A stretch of 64,000 bases of DNA from Acidobacteriaceae bacterium KBS 146 (GCA_000688615.1 JHVA01000001.1:3348001-3412000), one strand, 5' to 3'. Positions 53,510 through 62,191 are shown, numbered from the stretch's first letter. Made by a program: numbers and translations. Notes: generated by a model not told the origin, from the sequence alone.

Positions 53510-54469
53510 ATGAAGTGTGAGATGGCGAGAGACAACGTAATCCTGGCATACTACGGCGAACTGCCGGACGAGCTATCAGGCGCGTTGGAACAGCATCTGT
53601 TGACCTGCCACGAGTGCCGCGAGGAGCTGGAGCTCCTTCAGGGAATGGAGAGCCGGTTGGCGGTTCTTCCGGTTGTAGAGCCTACGCCCAATCTGTTGGC
53701 TCAGTCGCGAATGCGGCTTGAGGATGCGCTCGACGCAATTCCTCCTCATGGGCTTCTTACAAGGCTCCGAACGAACTTCTTTGTCTGGATGGGGCACGTT
53801 CGCACCGCCCCGGCTCTTGCGACCCTGCTGGTCGGTGTAGGGTTCATCGGCGGCAACTTCCTCAATCGGTATGAGGTGTCCAAAGTCCCCGTACCCCACA
53901 CCCCCACCGGCTACAGCAACCCCGCCCAAAGCGTGGTCGCCAACGTCACCGGAATCGATCGCACCCCTGACTCCGAGCTGGTACAGGTCCATTACAACCG
54001 CATCGTTCCGGAGACCATGGAAGGCTCGCTCGACAATAAAGAGATTCGCGACCTGCTGATGAAGGCGACGACCGCGTCGGCAGAAGGCGTCCGAGCAAAC
54101 TCCGTTCAACTGTTGGCCAGCGAGTGCAAGGCCGGTCACGAGTGCCCGGCCCGAGAAGACGGAAAGGGCGTTCGTGGAGCGCTTCTTGTCTCACTGCGTT
54201 ACGACAAGGACCCTGGGGTTCGCCTGAAGGCGCTCGAAGGTCTTGAGACCTACATCGGTCAGGACCAGAGAGTTCGCGATGCTGTCCTCGAATCGCTGGC
54301 GCACGATCCCGATGCGCAGGTGCGGATGGCCGCCGTCGGGCTGCTCGCTCCGGTCCAGCACGACTCCAGTGTCCGTAAGGTATTGCGCACCGTCTCCACA
54401 CAGGACGAAAATCCATACATCCGCACCGTGAGCTTCAACACCCTGCAAGGATCGGATTCGATCCAGTAA
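53510..54469 (+). CDS. Membrane anti-sigma factor with zinc-binding domain and HEAT-like repeats
   Basis: A 319-residue single-pass membrane protein. The N-terminal ZAS domain has the HxxxCxxC motif (His29, Cys33, Cys36, plus Cys3), which binds zinc and sequesters the ECF sigma factor. One transmembrane helix (ALATLLVGVGFIGG, about residues 102-116) follows. The extracytoplasmic part contains HEAT-like helical pairs (EIRDLLMKATTASAEGVRANSVQLL, GVRGALLVSLRYDKDPGVRLKALEGL, DAVLESLAHDPDAQVRMAAVGLL). This is unusual for anti-sigma factors, whose sensor domains vary; the repeats may bind a peptide or the PDZ protein downstream. It lies directly after its sigma gene. Confidence 0.85.
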   Translation: MKCEMARDNVILAYYGELPDELSGALEQHLLTCHECREELELLQGMESRLAVLPVVEPTPNLLAQSRMRLEDALDAIPPHGLLTRLRTNFFVWMGHVRTAPALATLLVGVGFIGGNFLNRYEVSKVPVPHTPTGYSNPAQSVVANVTGIDRTPDSELVQVHYNRIVPETMEGSLDNKEIRDLLMKATTASAEGVRANSVQLLASECKAGHECPAREDGKGVRGALLVSLRYDKDPGVRLKALEGLETYIGQDQRVRDAVLESLAHDPDAQVRMAAVGLLAPVQHDSSVRKVLRTVSTQDENPYIRTVSFNTLQGSDSIQ

Positions 54470-54521
54470 CCGTCGCTGTTCCCGGTCGTCAAAACAGGCA
54501 GAGGGATGTGAGGAAGTTGCA

Positions 54522-55751
54522 ATGAGGTACGTGAGGTCGTTTGGCGTTCTGGTTCTGGCAACGGGCGTCGGTCTGCTGGCCGAGCCTCTCTCCTTGGCGC
54601 AATCGCGGTTGCGCCACACGGAAGCCGTGTTTCGGATGGTTGGCCTTACCAGCAAAACTACCCAGGGCTATCTCGGCGTCGATCTGCGCGACGTCAGTGA
54701 AGACCGTCTCACCACACTCAAGCTGAAAGAAGCCCATGGAGCCGAGGTCGTCGGCGTCGATCACGACGCGCCGGCCTGCAAAGCAGGCATGCAGCTCCAT
54801 GACGTCATCCTGCAGATGAACGGTCAGCCCGTCGACGGCGAGGTGCAGCTTCGCCGCATGTTGCGCGAGACCCCCCCGGGACGCCAGGTCACCTTTGTGA
54901 TCAGCCGCGAGGGCCAGCAGAAGACCATCCAGACGCAGCTCGCCGACCGCGATGAGGTCGAGCGCGAGGCATGGGATAACCACTACACCGTTCCTGAACC
55001 GCCCAGCATGGACTCAGGACACGGCTCCGTACCTCACGCCGGCAACTCTTTTCTGAACTCCTCCAAGGCACGAGTGCTCAAAGACACGCACGCGTTTCTA
55101 GGAACTACGATGCTCGTCAGCTCTTCCTACACTGGAGCCAAGCTTGAGGTCATGGGGCCACAGCTTGCCGAGTTCTTCGGTGCACAGGGAAGCGCGGGCC
55201 TGCTGGTGCGCAGCGTCGAGCCCAACAGCCCCGCCGCCGACGCCGGAATGAAGGCAGGCGACGTCGTCGTCAAGGTCAACTCCATCGAGATCGCGAACGG
55301 AAGCGACTGGTCGAAGACCATTCACGAGAATCGTGGAAAGACCGTCAGCGTCGTAGTCCTCCGCGATAAGAAGGCCCAGAACCTGAACCTGGTCCCCGAC
55401 TCCAAAAAGCGCTCCTCGGTTGAGCCCTGGGCAAACCTCGAAGGCTTCTTCGGCAACTCCCCTCAGGCCCTCGAGACCCGCTCCACCCTGGCGGAGTTGG
55501 AGCCTATGCTCGATGCCATGGCTGCAAAGCTCCGCAACAGCCTCGAAGAGGTCCGCGACACCCCTGAGATGAACCAGATGATGGCGACGTTCGATTCCTG
55601 GTCCACCAACCCCCAGTTCGCCCGTCAGATGGAGCTTGCCCGAAAGCAGGTTCGCGCTGCCGCCGTTCGCATGCGAGAAGAATCCCCCGCGTTGCGCGAC
55701 CGCATCAACGCTCTCCACGGCCAGATGCAGAATGTCGTCCGCCTGGATTAG
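54522..55751 (+). CDS. Secreted two-PDZ protein without protease domain
   Basis: A 409-residue exported protein (signal peptide FGVLVLATGVGLLAEPLSLAQ). PDZ1 spans about residues 47-125 (GYLGVDLRDVSEDRLTTLKL, APACKAGMQLHDVILQMNGQPV), PDZ2 about 190-280 (GSAGLLVRSVEPNSPAADAGMKAGDVVVKVNSIEI). The C-terminal 120 residues are helical and hydrophilic. It lacks the trypsin-like domain of DegP/DegQ, so it is a PDZ binder rather than a protease. It follows the anti-sigma gene, and by analogy with the RseA/RseB and DegS systems it may sense misfolded proteins and relay to the anti-sigma factor; this is inference. Confidence 0.8.
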   Translation: MRYVRSFGVLVLATGVGLLAEPLSLAQSRLRHTEAVFRMVGLTSKTTQGYLGVDLRDVSEDRLTTLKLKEAHGAEVVGVDHDAPACKAGMQLHDVILQMNGQPVDGEVQLRRMLRETPPGRQVTFVISREGQQKTIQTQLADRDEVEREAWDNHYTVPEPPSMDSGHGSVPHAGNSFLNSSKARVLKDTHAFLGTTMLVSSSYTGAKLEVMGPQLAEFFGAQGSAGLLVRSVEPNSPAADAGMKAGDVVVKVNSIEIANGSDWSKTIHENRGKTVSVVVLRDKKAQNLNLVPDSKKRSSVEPWANLEGFFGNSPQALETRSTLAELEPMLDAMAAKLRNSLEEVRDTPEMNQMMATFDSWSTNPQFARQMELARKQVRAAAVRMREESPALRDRINALHGQMQNVVRLD

Positions 55752-55856
55752 TAACGCAATAGCGCTAAATTTTCATCACCGCAGAAGCCAGCAGCTATTC
55801 AATCCAGGGTCGCTCCTGCTCTATTGCAAAATCATGATCCTAAAATCATGGATGTT

Positions 55857-55922
55857 AAGGGCACTGCTTCAGCCGTGCCGATAGATGCCGAAGAGAAAAG
55901 CGGCTTCAGCCGCTGAGGGTCA
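55857..55922. repeat. Dispersed repeat B, copy 7 (partial)
   Basis: GGCACTGCTTCAGCCGTGCC (55860-55879) is the repeat B stem with one mismatch; AGCGGCTTCAGCCGCT (55899-55914) is a second perfect stem. It lies in the 341-bp gap after the PDZ gene; the rest of that gap shows no gene. Confidence 0.7.
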
Positions 55923-56092
55923 TATTGCAGCCTGCCCCTCAGTGGATGACCGAACCCTGCGCCGTTTTAGTAACCATCCATTTTGACTGCTCGCTCAACG
56001 CTGCCCCCAATCCGCCATTAGCCCGGACGAGGGGGGAGACGACAGCCCACTGCGGTTGTGTCGAACTGAGTCCGTTTGCTAGTTTGACAGGC

Positions 56093-57364
56093 ATGCCGCC
56101 GAATGCGCCCGAAGATCTGAGCAGGACCATAGAGGATCTTTACCGGTCGGAATCGGGCAGAATTCTGGCTACGCTGGTGCGCCTGATCGGCGATCTCGAT
56201 CTCGCTGAAGAGGCCATGCACGAGGCTTTCGCGGCCGCGCTGGAGACGTGGCCGCAGACCGGCCTTCCGGACAAGCCGCGCCCCTGGCTCATATCGGCTG
56301 GGCGATTCAAGGCCATCGACGCGATGCGCCGGCGGGGACGCCTGGACGCCGCACAGAGTGACCTTGCACTCCAACTCGAAGCGCGCGTCAACGAAACCCT
56401 TCAGGAAGCGCCTCAGGAAGAGGAGATGGAGGACGATCGTCTTCGTCTCATCTTTACCTGTTGCCATCCTGCACTGCCATCGGAGGGGCAGGTTGCACTC
56501 ACACTGCGTGAAGTCTGCGGCCTGACAACAGAGGAGATCGCCCGGGCATTTCTCGTTACCCCGTCGACGCTCGCTCAACGCATCGTTCGCGCGAAAGCCG
56601 TCATCCGCGATAAAGCGATTCCTTACCAGGTGCCCGTGTCACAGGAGCTATCGGAGAGATTGGGGGCCGTACTTCAGGTTGTGTACCTGGTCTTCAACGC
56701 TGGTTATTCCGCGGAAGCGACAGGAGCTGGATTGAGCCGCGAGGCGATCCGTCTGGGTAGACTGCTCCTCGACGTTCCGGGCCCGGACCTTCTGCCGGAA
56801 CCCGAGGTGATGGGCCTGTTGGGACTGATGCTGTTGCAGGAATCGCGCCGCGCCGCTCGAAGCTCCGCGGAAGGAGATGTGATTCTGCTGGACCGGCAGG
56901 ATCGCTCCCTGTGGGATCGAGATCAGATCGCCGAAGGCATCGCTCTCACCGAGAGAGCTCTTCGGTCGCGCCGCTTCGGCGCTTACACACTGCAGGCGGC
57001 CATCGCGGCAGTTCATGCTGAAAGTTCCTCGGCGGCGTCCACGGACTGGCGCCAGATCACGCTGCTCTACGACCGTCTGATTCGGATTCAGCCGTCTCCG
57101 GTTGTGGAACTCAACCGTGCCGTTGCCATCGCCATGTACGCAGGTCCGGAGCAGGGGCTTTCTCTCATCGATGACCTTCTGGCGCGCGAGGAACTCGCCG
57201 ACTATCCGCTCGCGTACTCCGCCCGTGCGGATCTGTGTCGCAGGCTAGGGCGGGTTGCGGAGGCCCGTGCAGCGTATGAGAAGGCGCTTGTCCTGATTCC
57301 GGATGAGGCTCGGCAGCAGCCAGAGCGGCGTTTCCTTTTGGGGCGCCTCGAGGAACTGAAATAA
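56093..57364 (+). CDS. ECF42-type sigma factor with C-terminal extension
   Basis: A 423-residue large ECF sigma factor. Region 2 is DLYRSESGRILATLVRLIGDLDLAEEAMHEAFAAALETWP, region 4 is VALTLREVCGLTTEEIARAFLVTPSTLAQRIVRAK, and a C-terminal TPR-like extension (LYDRLIRIQPSPVVELNRAVAIAMYAGPEQGL, AYSARADLCRRLGRVAEARAAYEKAL) follows. This layout and the adjacent DGPF/YCII gene are characteristic of the ECF42 group, in which the extension rather than a separate anti-sigma factor controls activity. The ATG at 56093 has only a weak AGG upstream. Confidence 0.92.
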   Translation: MPPNAPEDLSRTIEDLYRSESGRILATLVRLIGDLDLAEEAMHEAFAAALETWPQTGLPDKPRPWLISAGRFKAIDAMRRRGRLDAAQSDLALQLEARVNETLQEAPQEEEMEDDRLRLIFTCCHPALPSEGQVALTLREVCGLTTEEIARAFLVTPSTLAQRIVRAKAVIRDKAIPYQVPVSQELSERLGAVLQVVYLVFNAGYSAEATGAGLSREAIRLGRLLLDVPGPDLLPEPEVMGLLGLMLLQESRRAARSSAEGDVILLDRQDRSLWDRDQIAEGIALTERALRSRRFGAYTLQAAIAAVHAESSSAASTDWRQITLLYDRLIRIQPSPVVELNRAVAIAMYAGPEQGLSLIDDLLAREELADYPLAYSARADLCRRLGRVAEARAAYEKALVLIPDEARQQPERRFLLGRLEELK

Positions 57365-57489
57365 AACTGACTGCAGAATTTTCAAAAAAATTAAGACTCT
57401 ACTGTCGATTTCCCGTCCGCCCGACGACTATAGGGTGAACCATCCAGTACACGGGTTGCGCTACTGGCAACCAACATAAGGAGAGACCT

Positions 57490-57891
57490 ATGAAATACAT
57501 CTGTTTGGGCTACTACGATCCAGCAAAACACGCTGGCATGACCGAAGCCGAGCGAAACGCAATGGTCGACGAATGTTTCGAGTACGACGACCATCTGCGC
57601 GCGAACGGGCACTTTGCTGCAGGAGAGGCTCTTCAACCTCGTGAAACCGGGTTGACCTTGTATTGGAAGAACGGCAAAGTCGCGTCTACCGACGGTCCCT
57701 ATGCCGAAACCAAGGAACAACTCGGCGGCATTCTTGTGCTTGAGGCACGCGACATGAATCATGCGATTCAGCTCATATCGCAGCATCCGGCCCTCAAATA
57801 CGGGTCGCTCTTCGAGATACGTCCAGCTGGCGACTTGAGTGAAATGATGAAGGCAAGCGAGCAGCGACGGGGCAAGCTCACCGCACGCTGA
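57490..57891 (+). CDS. DGPF/YCII-domain protein
   Basis: A 133-residue protein with KYICLGYYDPAKHAGMTEAERNAMVDECFEYDDHLRANGHF, GEALQPRETGLTLYWKNGKVASTDGPYAETKEQLGGILVLEA; the DGPY...KEQLGG block is the DGPF (YCII-related) signature. These proteins are the conserved genomic partner and probable target of ECF42 sigma factors. The biochemical role is unknown; YCII homologues can have ligand-binding or dehydrochlorinase-like activity. AAGGAGAG lies seven bases before the ATG. Follows the sigma gene. Confidence 0.9.
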   Translation: MKYICLGYYDPAKHAGMTEAERNAMVDECFEYDDHLRANGHFAAGEALQPRETGLTLYWKNGKVASTDGPYAETKEQLGGILVLEARDMNHAIQLISQHPALKYGSLFEIRPAGDLSEMMKASEQRRGKLTAR

Positions 57892-57936
57892 AGGCTATAA
57901 AGAATCAGCACAGCCACATTGAGGGAGAGGGTTGCG

Positions 57937-58584
57937 ATGTCAAAGGTTCGAGTTGCGGGATTTGGTGTTTCGTTGGACGGCTTCGGCGCTGGGATCGAAC
58001 AGAGCCTGGAGAATCCGCTGGGTAAGCGGGGGCCGGAGCTGTTTCAGTGGTTCTTTCACACGAATACCTTTTGCTCCATGCACCGGCGGGAGGGGGGAAC
58101 CACGGGGGATGTGGACGATATGTTCGCCCAACGGGCGATGGACAACTTTGGCGCCTTCATCCTCGGCCGCAACATGTTCGGTCCGGTGCGCGGCCCATGG
58201 CCAGACGACTCATGGAAGGGCTGGTGGGGTGACAATCCGCCGTACCACACACCCACCTTCGTTCTCACACATCACGAGCGCGAACCTCTGGTGATGGAAG
58301 GTGGAACCACCTTCCACTTTGTGACGGGCGGCATCGAGCAGGCGCTGGCCCTTGCGAAGCAGGCTGCCGGCAGCAAAGACGTCAAGATCGGAGGCGGTGT
58401 GAGCACAGTGCGGCAGTATCTAAAAGCTGGCCTGATCGACTCTCTCCACATCGCGTCGGCACCCGTTCTTCTCGGTCAGGGAGAACTCCTGTTCGACGGT
58501 CTGGACCTTCATGCGTTGGGGTTTTCCGTAGCTGAACGCAAGACTTCGGAATACGCGACTCATCTTGTGCTTGAGAAAGCGTAG
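57937..58584 (+). CDS. Dihydrofolate reductase-like (RibD C-terminal) protein
   Basis: A 215-residue reductase-fold protein of the RibD_C/DHFR superfamily. It begins KVRVAGFGVSLDGFGAG, has a central GPVRGPWPDDSWKGWWGDNPPYHTPTFVLTHHEREPLVMEGGTTFHFVTGG and ends with the nucleotide-binding SKDVKIGGGVSTVRQYLKAGLIDSLHIASAPVLLGQGELLFDGLD. It is probably an NADPH-dependent reductase; the substrate is not known, and it is not the folate enzyme in the strict sense. The ATG at 57937 follows GGGAGAGGG. Lies with the ECF42/DGPF pair, often a member of the same regulon. Confidence 0.87.
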   Translation: MSKVRVAGFGVSLDGFGAGIEQSLENPLGKRGPELFQWFFHTNTFCSMHRREGGTTGDVDDMFAQRAMDNFGAFILGRNMFGPVRGPWPDDSWKGWWGDNPPYHTPTFVLTHHEREPLVMEGGTTFHFVTGGIEQALALAKQAAGSKDVKIGGGVSTVRQYLKAGLIDSLHIASAPVLLGQGELLFDGLDLHALGFSVAERKTSEYATHLVLEKA

Positions 58585-58633
58585 AGCCAGGCTCCGTGGC
58601 GACGGATCCGTGTCCGTCCCGCTGGGCCTGGCT
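58585..58633. terminator. Bidirectional two-part terminator structure
   Basis: AGCCAGGC (58585-58592) pairs with GCCTGGCT (58626-58633), and inside lies GACGGA/TCCGTC (58601-58606 and 58613-58618). It occupies almost the whole gap between the convergent DHFR-like and SelA-like genes. Confidence 0.7.
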
Positions 58634-58640
58634 CATCTCC

Positions 58641-59951
58641 TTAGAGCCTGATCGGCACTGCCGCAGGATCGTAGCTCCCCACTGACTTGGGGTTCTTGAG
58701 CGTCTTGCGGATCTGTTCGCCCACGATCTTGTCCTGGCCTGGGAAGAGCAACATCGCGGTGACGACGAGCGCATTCGGCATGGGGTCCACGCCCTGCGAA
58801 GCCTTCGTCGCGCCCGTGTGCGGATTGATCTCGATCGCCGGATTTCCGGATGAGAGGCGCGCCCTGATCTCTCGCGGCGTTGCTCCGATCACCTTGGGGT
58901 CGAACTCCACCACCAGTTGCGGGTAGTGGTTGGCGACCGCAGGGACGATCACCCGCGTCTTCACGCTGGGGACGTCCTTCAGAATGGAGGCCATTACGGC
59001 GAGACGGTCGTTGGACTCCTTGAACAGACTCTCATCGGTCTGCGCGAGGATCCAGTCCACGGCTGCCACCATGCCGACGAGCTGCTCCTTGGCTACCTTC
59101 ATGCCGCGCGCCACACCCTCCACCGGAGGCAGCATGGCGTTGGCCAGGTCGGTGTACTTCTTCTTGCCCAGCAACAGCCCCGCGCTCTGCGGACCGCGAA
59201 TGCCCTTGCCGCCGGAGAAGCAGACCAGGTCCCACTTCTCAGCAAGCGTCCACAGGTTCGAGATCGGCGGCATGTCTGCAGCGGCATCGAGATGGCAGGG
59301 GACGCCGTGTTCTTTCGCCACGGCCAGCCAATCTTCCACCGGGATCTTGACCGTCTCGGCTGCGTTTTCGTGGTTGGTCATCACGGTGTTCTCGTTGAAG
59401 GCACGCTTGTACTCCTCTAACGTGTTCACGACCACGATCTTCGCGCCGCAGAGGACCATTCCCTCGTCGTATCCATACGGTGTCTGCGTAATGATCTCGT
59501 TCTTCGGGTATTTGGGCGTGCCGATGAGGCGCGGAATGTCGATCGGCTTGCAGTTGTTCGCCGCCTGAATGCAGGCCGCTGCGGCCATCGTTATCGCCGA
59601 AGCGGCTCCTGCAGTGATGCAGCAACCCTCAGCCTTGAGACGGTTGGCGATATAGGCGCCGCCCTTCTGCTGCAGCTCCCGGATATGCACCCACTTCTTG
59701 GCTGCACGTGCAACAGCCTCCTGCACAGACTCCGGCATACAGGCAGAGCTAAGGTCGGTGTAGGTGCCCGCTGCATTGATGAACGTCTGCACACCAAGCT
59801 TGTCGTAGTAGTCCACCCCGGCCGCGGATTTTTCGTGGGTTGCCACTGCCAGAGCCGGCATGGGAGCCGCTGCTGCTGCTGCCGCAAATGCGGCCTGGGC
59901 GCGGAGAAAGCCTCTACGCGTAACCTTCGTCTTGCTTTTAGAATTCGACAT
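58641..59951 (-). CDS. Tat-exported SelA-like PLP-dependent enzyme
   Basis: A 436-residue PLP enzyme of the SelA/DgaE-like fold-type I. The N-terminus TRRGFLRAQAAFAAAAAAAPMPALA is a Tat signal with twin arginines, so the folded holoenzyme is probably exported. The domain begins YYDKLGVQTFINAAGTYTDLS, a typical SelA-like N-terminus, and the PLP lysine lies in CFSGGKGIRGPQSAGLLLG. Aspartate for the pyridine nitrogen is in CHLDAAADMPP. SelA-like proteins include D-glucosaminate-6-phosphate ammonia-lyase; the substrate is unknown. The start at 59951 follows AAAGGGTGA; the longer frame to 60005 is unnecessary. Confidence 0.88.
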   Translation of the reverse strand: MSNSKSKTKVTRRGFLRAQAAFAAAAAAAPMPALAVATHEKSAAGVDYYDKLGVQTFINAAGTYTDLSSACMPESVQEAVARAAKKWVHIRELQQKGGAYIANRLKAEGCCITAGAASAITMAAAACIQAANNCKPIDIPRLIGTPKYPKNEIITQTPYGYDEGMVLCGAKIVVVNTLEEYKRAFNENTVMTNHENAAETVKIPVEDWLAVAKEHGVPCHLDAAADMPPISNLWTLAEKWDLVCFSGGKGIRGPQSAGLLLGKKKYTDLANAMLPPVEGVARGMKVAKEQLVGMVAAVDWILAQTDESLFKESNDRLAVMASILKDVPSVKTRVIVPAVANHYPQLVVEFDPKVIGATPREIRARLSSGNPAIEINPHTGATKASQGVDPMPNALVVTAMLLFPGQDKIVGEQIRKTLKNPKSVGSYDPAAVPIRL

Positions 59952-60394
59952 GAAATCACCCTTTCCCTTATGAAGCGATCGCTCCCTGCCTCTAGCCACA
60001 CACATTGCTGATCTGGGACTGCAAAGATGCTGTTAACGAGGAAGGAAAACATAGTAGAACAACGGGCACAACCCGTCATGGGACAATTAGCCGTGTCGGG
60101 CTGCACCGTGGTCTGTTAGCGCGCTTTCTTCGGGAGCGGGAGTGTTGTCCTGATCTTTGTAGAATGCTCCCCCCGCTCCTGTCTTAGCGGAGAACCCCCC
60201 AGAACACACGACTTAAAGGGAGCACTCTCGCACTTCCGCCCGTAAGGACGGGTTCGGGACATACTCGTGCCCGCTCCTGACCGGAACGTCCAACCAATGC
60301 TTTGGTATGGAATCGATACGTTCGTCTAATGGTTTCGTCGTTGCGCTTCTGCCATTCTTGCCCTGCAGAGTCGGTCAATCTGACGTCGAAAGGA

Positions 60395-60599
60395 CGACAG
60401 CAGCGTTACCTGCAGGACTTTGATCAGCTACAGAAAACCGCGACATCCGGGGCAGCAGCTGTTCGATCAGATGACGGCGCTGTACCCGCATTGGGGTAGC
60501 CAGTCAGTCGCGGCTAATCTTCGGACTCCCCGGGCCATAACTCACATCAACCGGGATGGCTCGTCCGTGCGCACTTTAGGAGCAAGCCGCGGACGATGA
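60395..60599 (+). pseudogene. Remnant of a coding sequence with a +1 frameshift
   Basis: In frame one the text reads YLQDFDQLQKTATSG and then loses sense, whereas shifting by one base after a GGGG run (60449-60452) gives GQQLFDQMTALYPHWGSQSVAANLR and continues to a stop at 60597. Removing one G joins them as TSGQQLF. The joined text resembles the C-terminal helices of MBL-fold hydrolases, a low-confidence recollection. No N-terminal part is recognisable. The 697-bp gap 59952-60648 contains this remnant, short spurious frames and the leader of the next gene. Confidence 0.35.
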
Positions 60600-60648
60600 G
60601 CCAGCTCATATTCAACAGAACAGAATTCGATTTCAAAGAGGAGAAAAA

Positions 60649-61461
60649 ATGACAACCAAAGGAAAAGTCTTAGTGCTGGTCTCGAGCGGTCGTGGCTTGC
60701 CCTTGAAAGATGGCAAGGTTTACAGCGGCGCAGGCTACTACCTCAACGAGCTCACGGTTCCTGTTCGTGCCCTGATGAGTGAGGGCTACGAAATCACGTT
60801 CGCGAATCCCAAAGGCAACACGCCCCAGATGGATGTCCATTCGGCTGTAGCCGACTTCTTCGGTGGAGACGAGGCGAAGCTTCAGGACTATCTAAAGTTC
60901 CGTGACACCCTGACGGGGCTCAAAAATCCATCCCGTATCTCGGATGTCATCGCATCGGGTCTGGATCAATATGACGCTGTTTTCGTCCCGGGCGGCCATG
61001 GCCCGATGATGGACCTGCTTGATGATCCCGACGCTGGCACCGTGCTGAGACACTTTCATGAAACATCCAAGCCTACGGCGGTGCTTTGCCATGGTCCCAT
61101 TTCACTTCTCTCGGCGCTTCCAAATTCGAAAGAGGTGGTCGCGGCGCTGTCGGCGGGCGATGTCGCTGGAGCACACGCAAAGGCTCAAGGCTGGATCTAC
61201 GCCGGGTATAAGATGACTATTTTTTCGACAGCGGAAGAGCAGCAGCGCGAGCCGCTTGAGATTAATGGCAAGGTTCTCTTCTACCCGGACTTCGCGTTGA
61301 GTACGGCGGGCGGTAACGTAAGTGTGCTCGCTCCATGGACGAGCTACGTCGTTCATGATCGCGAGCTGATCTCGGGCCAGAACCCCTTTTCTGATCAAGC
61401 GCTTCTGAAACTTCTTTTGCCTGCACTCGATGCGAAGAAGAAGTCGGTTTCAGCGGCATAG
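60649..61461 (+). CDS. DJ-1/PfpI-family protein (Hsp31-like glyoxalase/chaperone)
   Basis: A 270-residue class I glutamine-amidotransferase-like protein. The nucleophile elbow is AVLCHGPISLL with the reactive cysteine, and upstream GHGPMMDLL lies in the FVPGGHGP loop. A glutamate in LNELTVPV and the C-terminal GGNVSVLAPW complete the pattern. It is longer than DJ-1 (about 190) and resembles Hsp31-type proteins, which convert methylglyoxal to lactate or act as holding chaperones. AAAGAGGAG lies close to the ATG. It begins a carbonyl-stress-like pair with the VOC protein that follows. Confidence 0.88.
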   Translation: MTTKGKVLVLVSSGRGLPLKDGKVYSGAGYYLNELTVPVRALMSEGYEITFANPKGNTPQMDVHSAVADFFGGDEAKLQDYLKFRDTLTGLKNPSRISDVIASGLDQYDAVFVPGGHGPMMDLLDDPDAGTVLRHFHETSKPTAVLCHGPISLLSALPNSKEVVAALSAGDVAGAHAKAQGWIYAGYKMTIFSTAEEQQREPLEINGKVLFYPDFALSTAGGNVSVLAPWTSYVVHDRELISGQNPFSDQALLKLLLPALDAKKKSVSAA

Positions 61462-61621
61462 GAATCGGAGACGCCCAGAAGAGGTAATTGAGAGAGGGAC
61501 GACAGTCTTCGAGGGCGTAACTATCGATGGAAACCACCTTCGGTGTTTTTGCTGATACCGCCGAAAATCAGGCAAGTGTGGCCACCCAGAGGAGCACCGT
61601 TCATCGGAAATGGAGTCGTCA

Positions 61622-62068
61622 ATGAGCAGCGTACAAGTCGATCAGAAGAGCTATGAGATGCCCCCGAAGGAGGGGATGAGCATCGCGCATTTTCTAACCG
61701 TGGGCGACATCAACAGATCGCTCGACTACTACGAGAAGGTCTTCGGCGCTCGCATTCTGAGCAGAGGCGACGGCAACGCGCCCGGGTACCTTCAGCTTGC
61801 AAATATCTGGATGATTCTGAACGTAGGGGGCGGGCCAACCCCGGATAAGCCGACGGTAACGCTCAGCGTCCCCGACCCGAATCACATCAACAGCTTTATG
61901 AACTTCCGCGTTGCGGATATTCAAGCGTGCTACAAATTATGGAAAAGTCGAGGGGCGGACTTCATCACGGAGCCGATCCCCAAGTACGGCGAGACGCGCT
62001 GCTACATCCGCGATCCTGACGGATATATTATCGAGGTCGGACAGAGCACCGACCAGACGTACGGTTGA
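61622..62068 (+). CDS. VOC-superfamily protein
   Basis: A 148-residue VOC-domain protein: SIAHFLTVGDINRSLDYYEKVFGARILSRGDGN, a central IWMILNVGGGPTPDKPTVTLSVPD, and CYIRDPDGYIIEVGQST at the end, the paired VOC halves with metal-site histidine and glutamates. The second VOC protein in the window (cf. 48184). The start at 61622 has GGAG six bases upstream. It follows the DJ-1 gene by 160 bp; a shared role in aldehyde detoxification is plausible but not shown. Confidence 0.87.
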   Translation: MSSVQVDQKSYEMPPKEGMSIAHFLTVGDINRSLDYYEKVFGARILSRGDGNAPGYLQLANIWMILNVGGGPTPDKPTVTLSVPDPNHINSFMNFRVADIQACYKLWKSRGADFITEPIPKYGETRCYIRDPDGYIIEVGQSTDQTYG

Positions 62069-62191
62069 CGCCCGCCCCGGGAAACCCAGACTTCTGCTGC
62101 GGCGCATTCTGCAAACGACTCAGTAACCAACCCTCCGTTCATTGTCATAAATTCTGGCGCGTATCCGAACTTTTTGGATTCGCCAACGTAT

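Noticed and set aside
60005-60378. Short open frames after the SelA-like gene start
   Set aside because: No ribosome site, no motif and conflicting strands; treated as intergenic.
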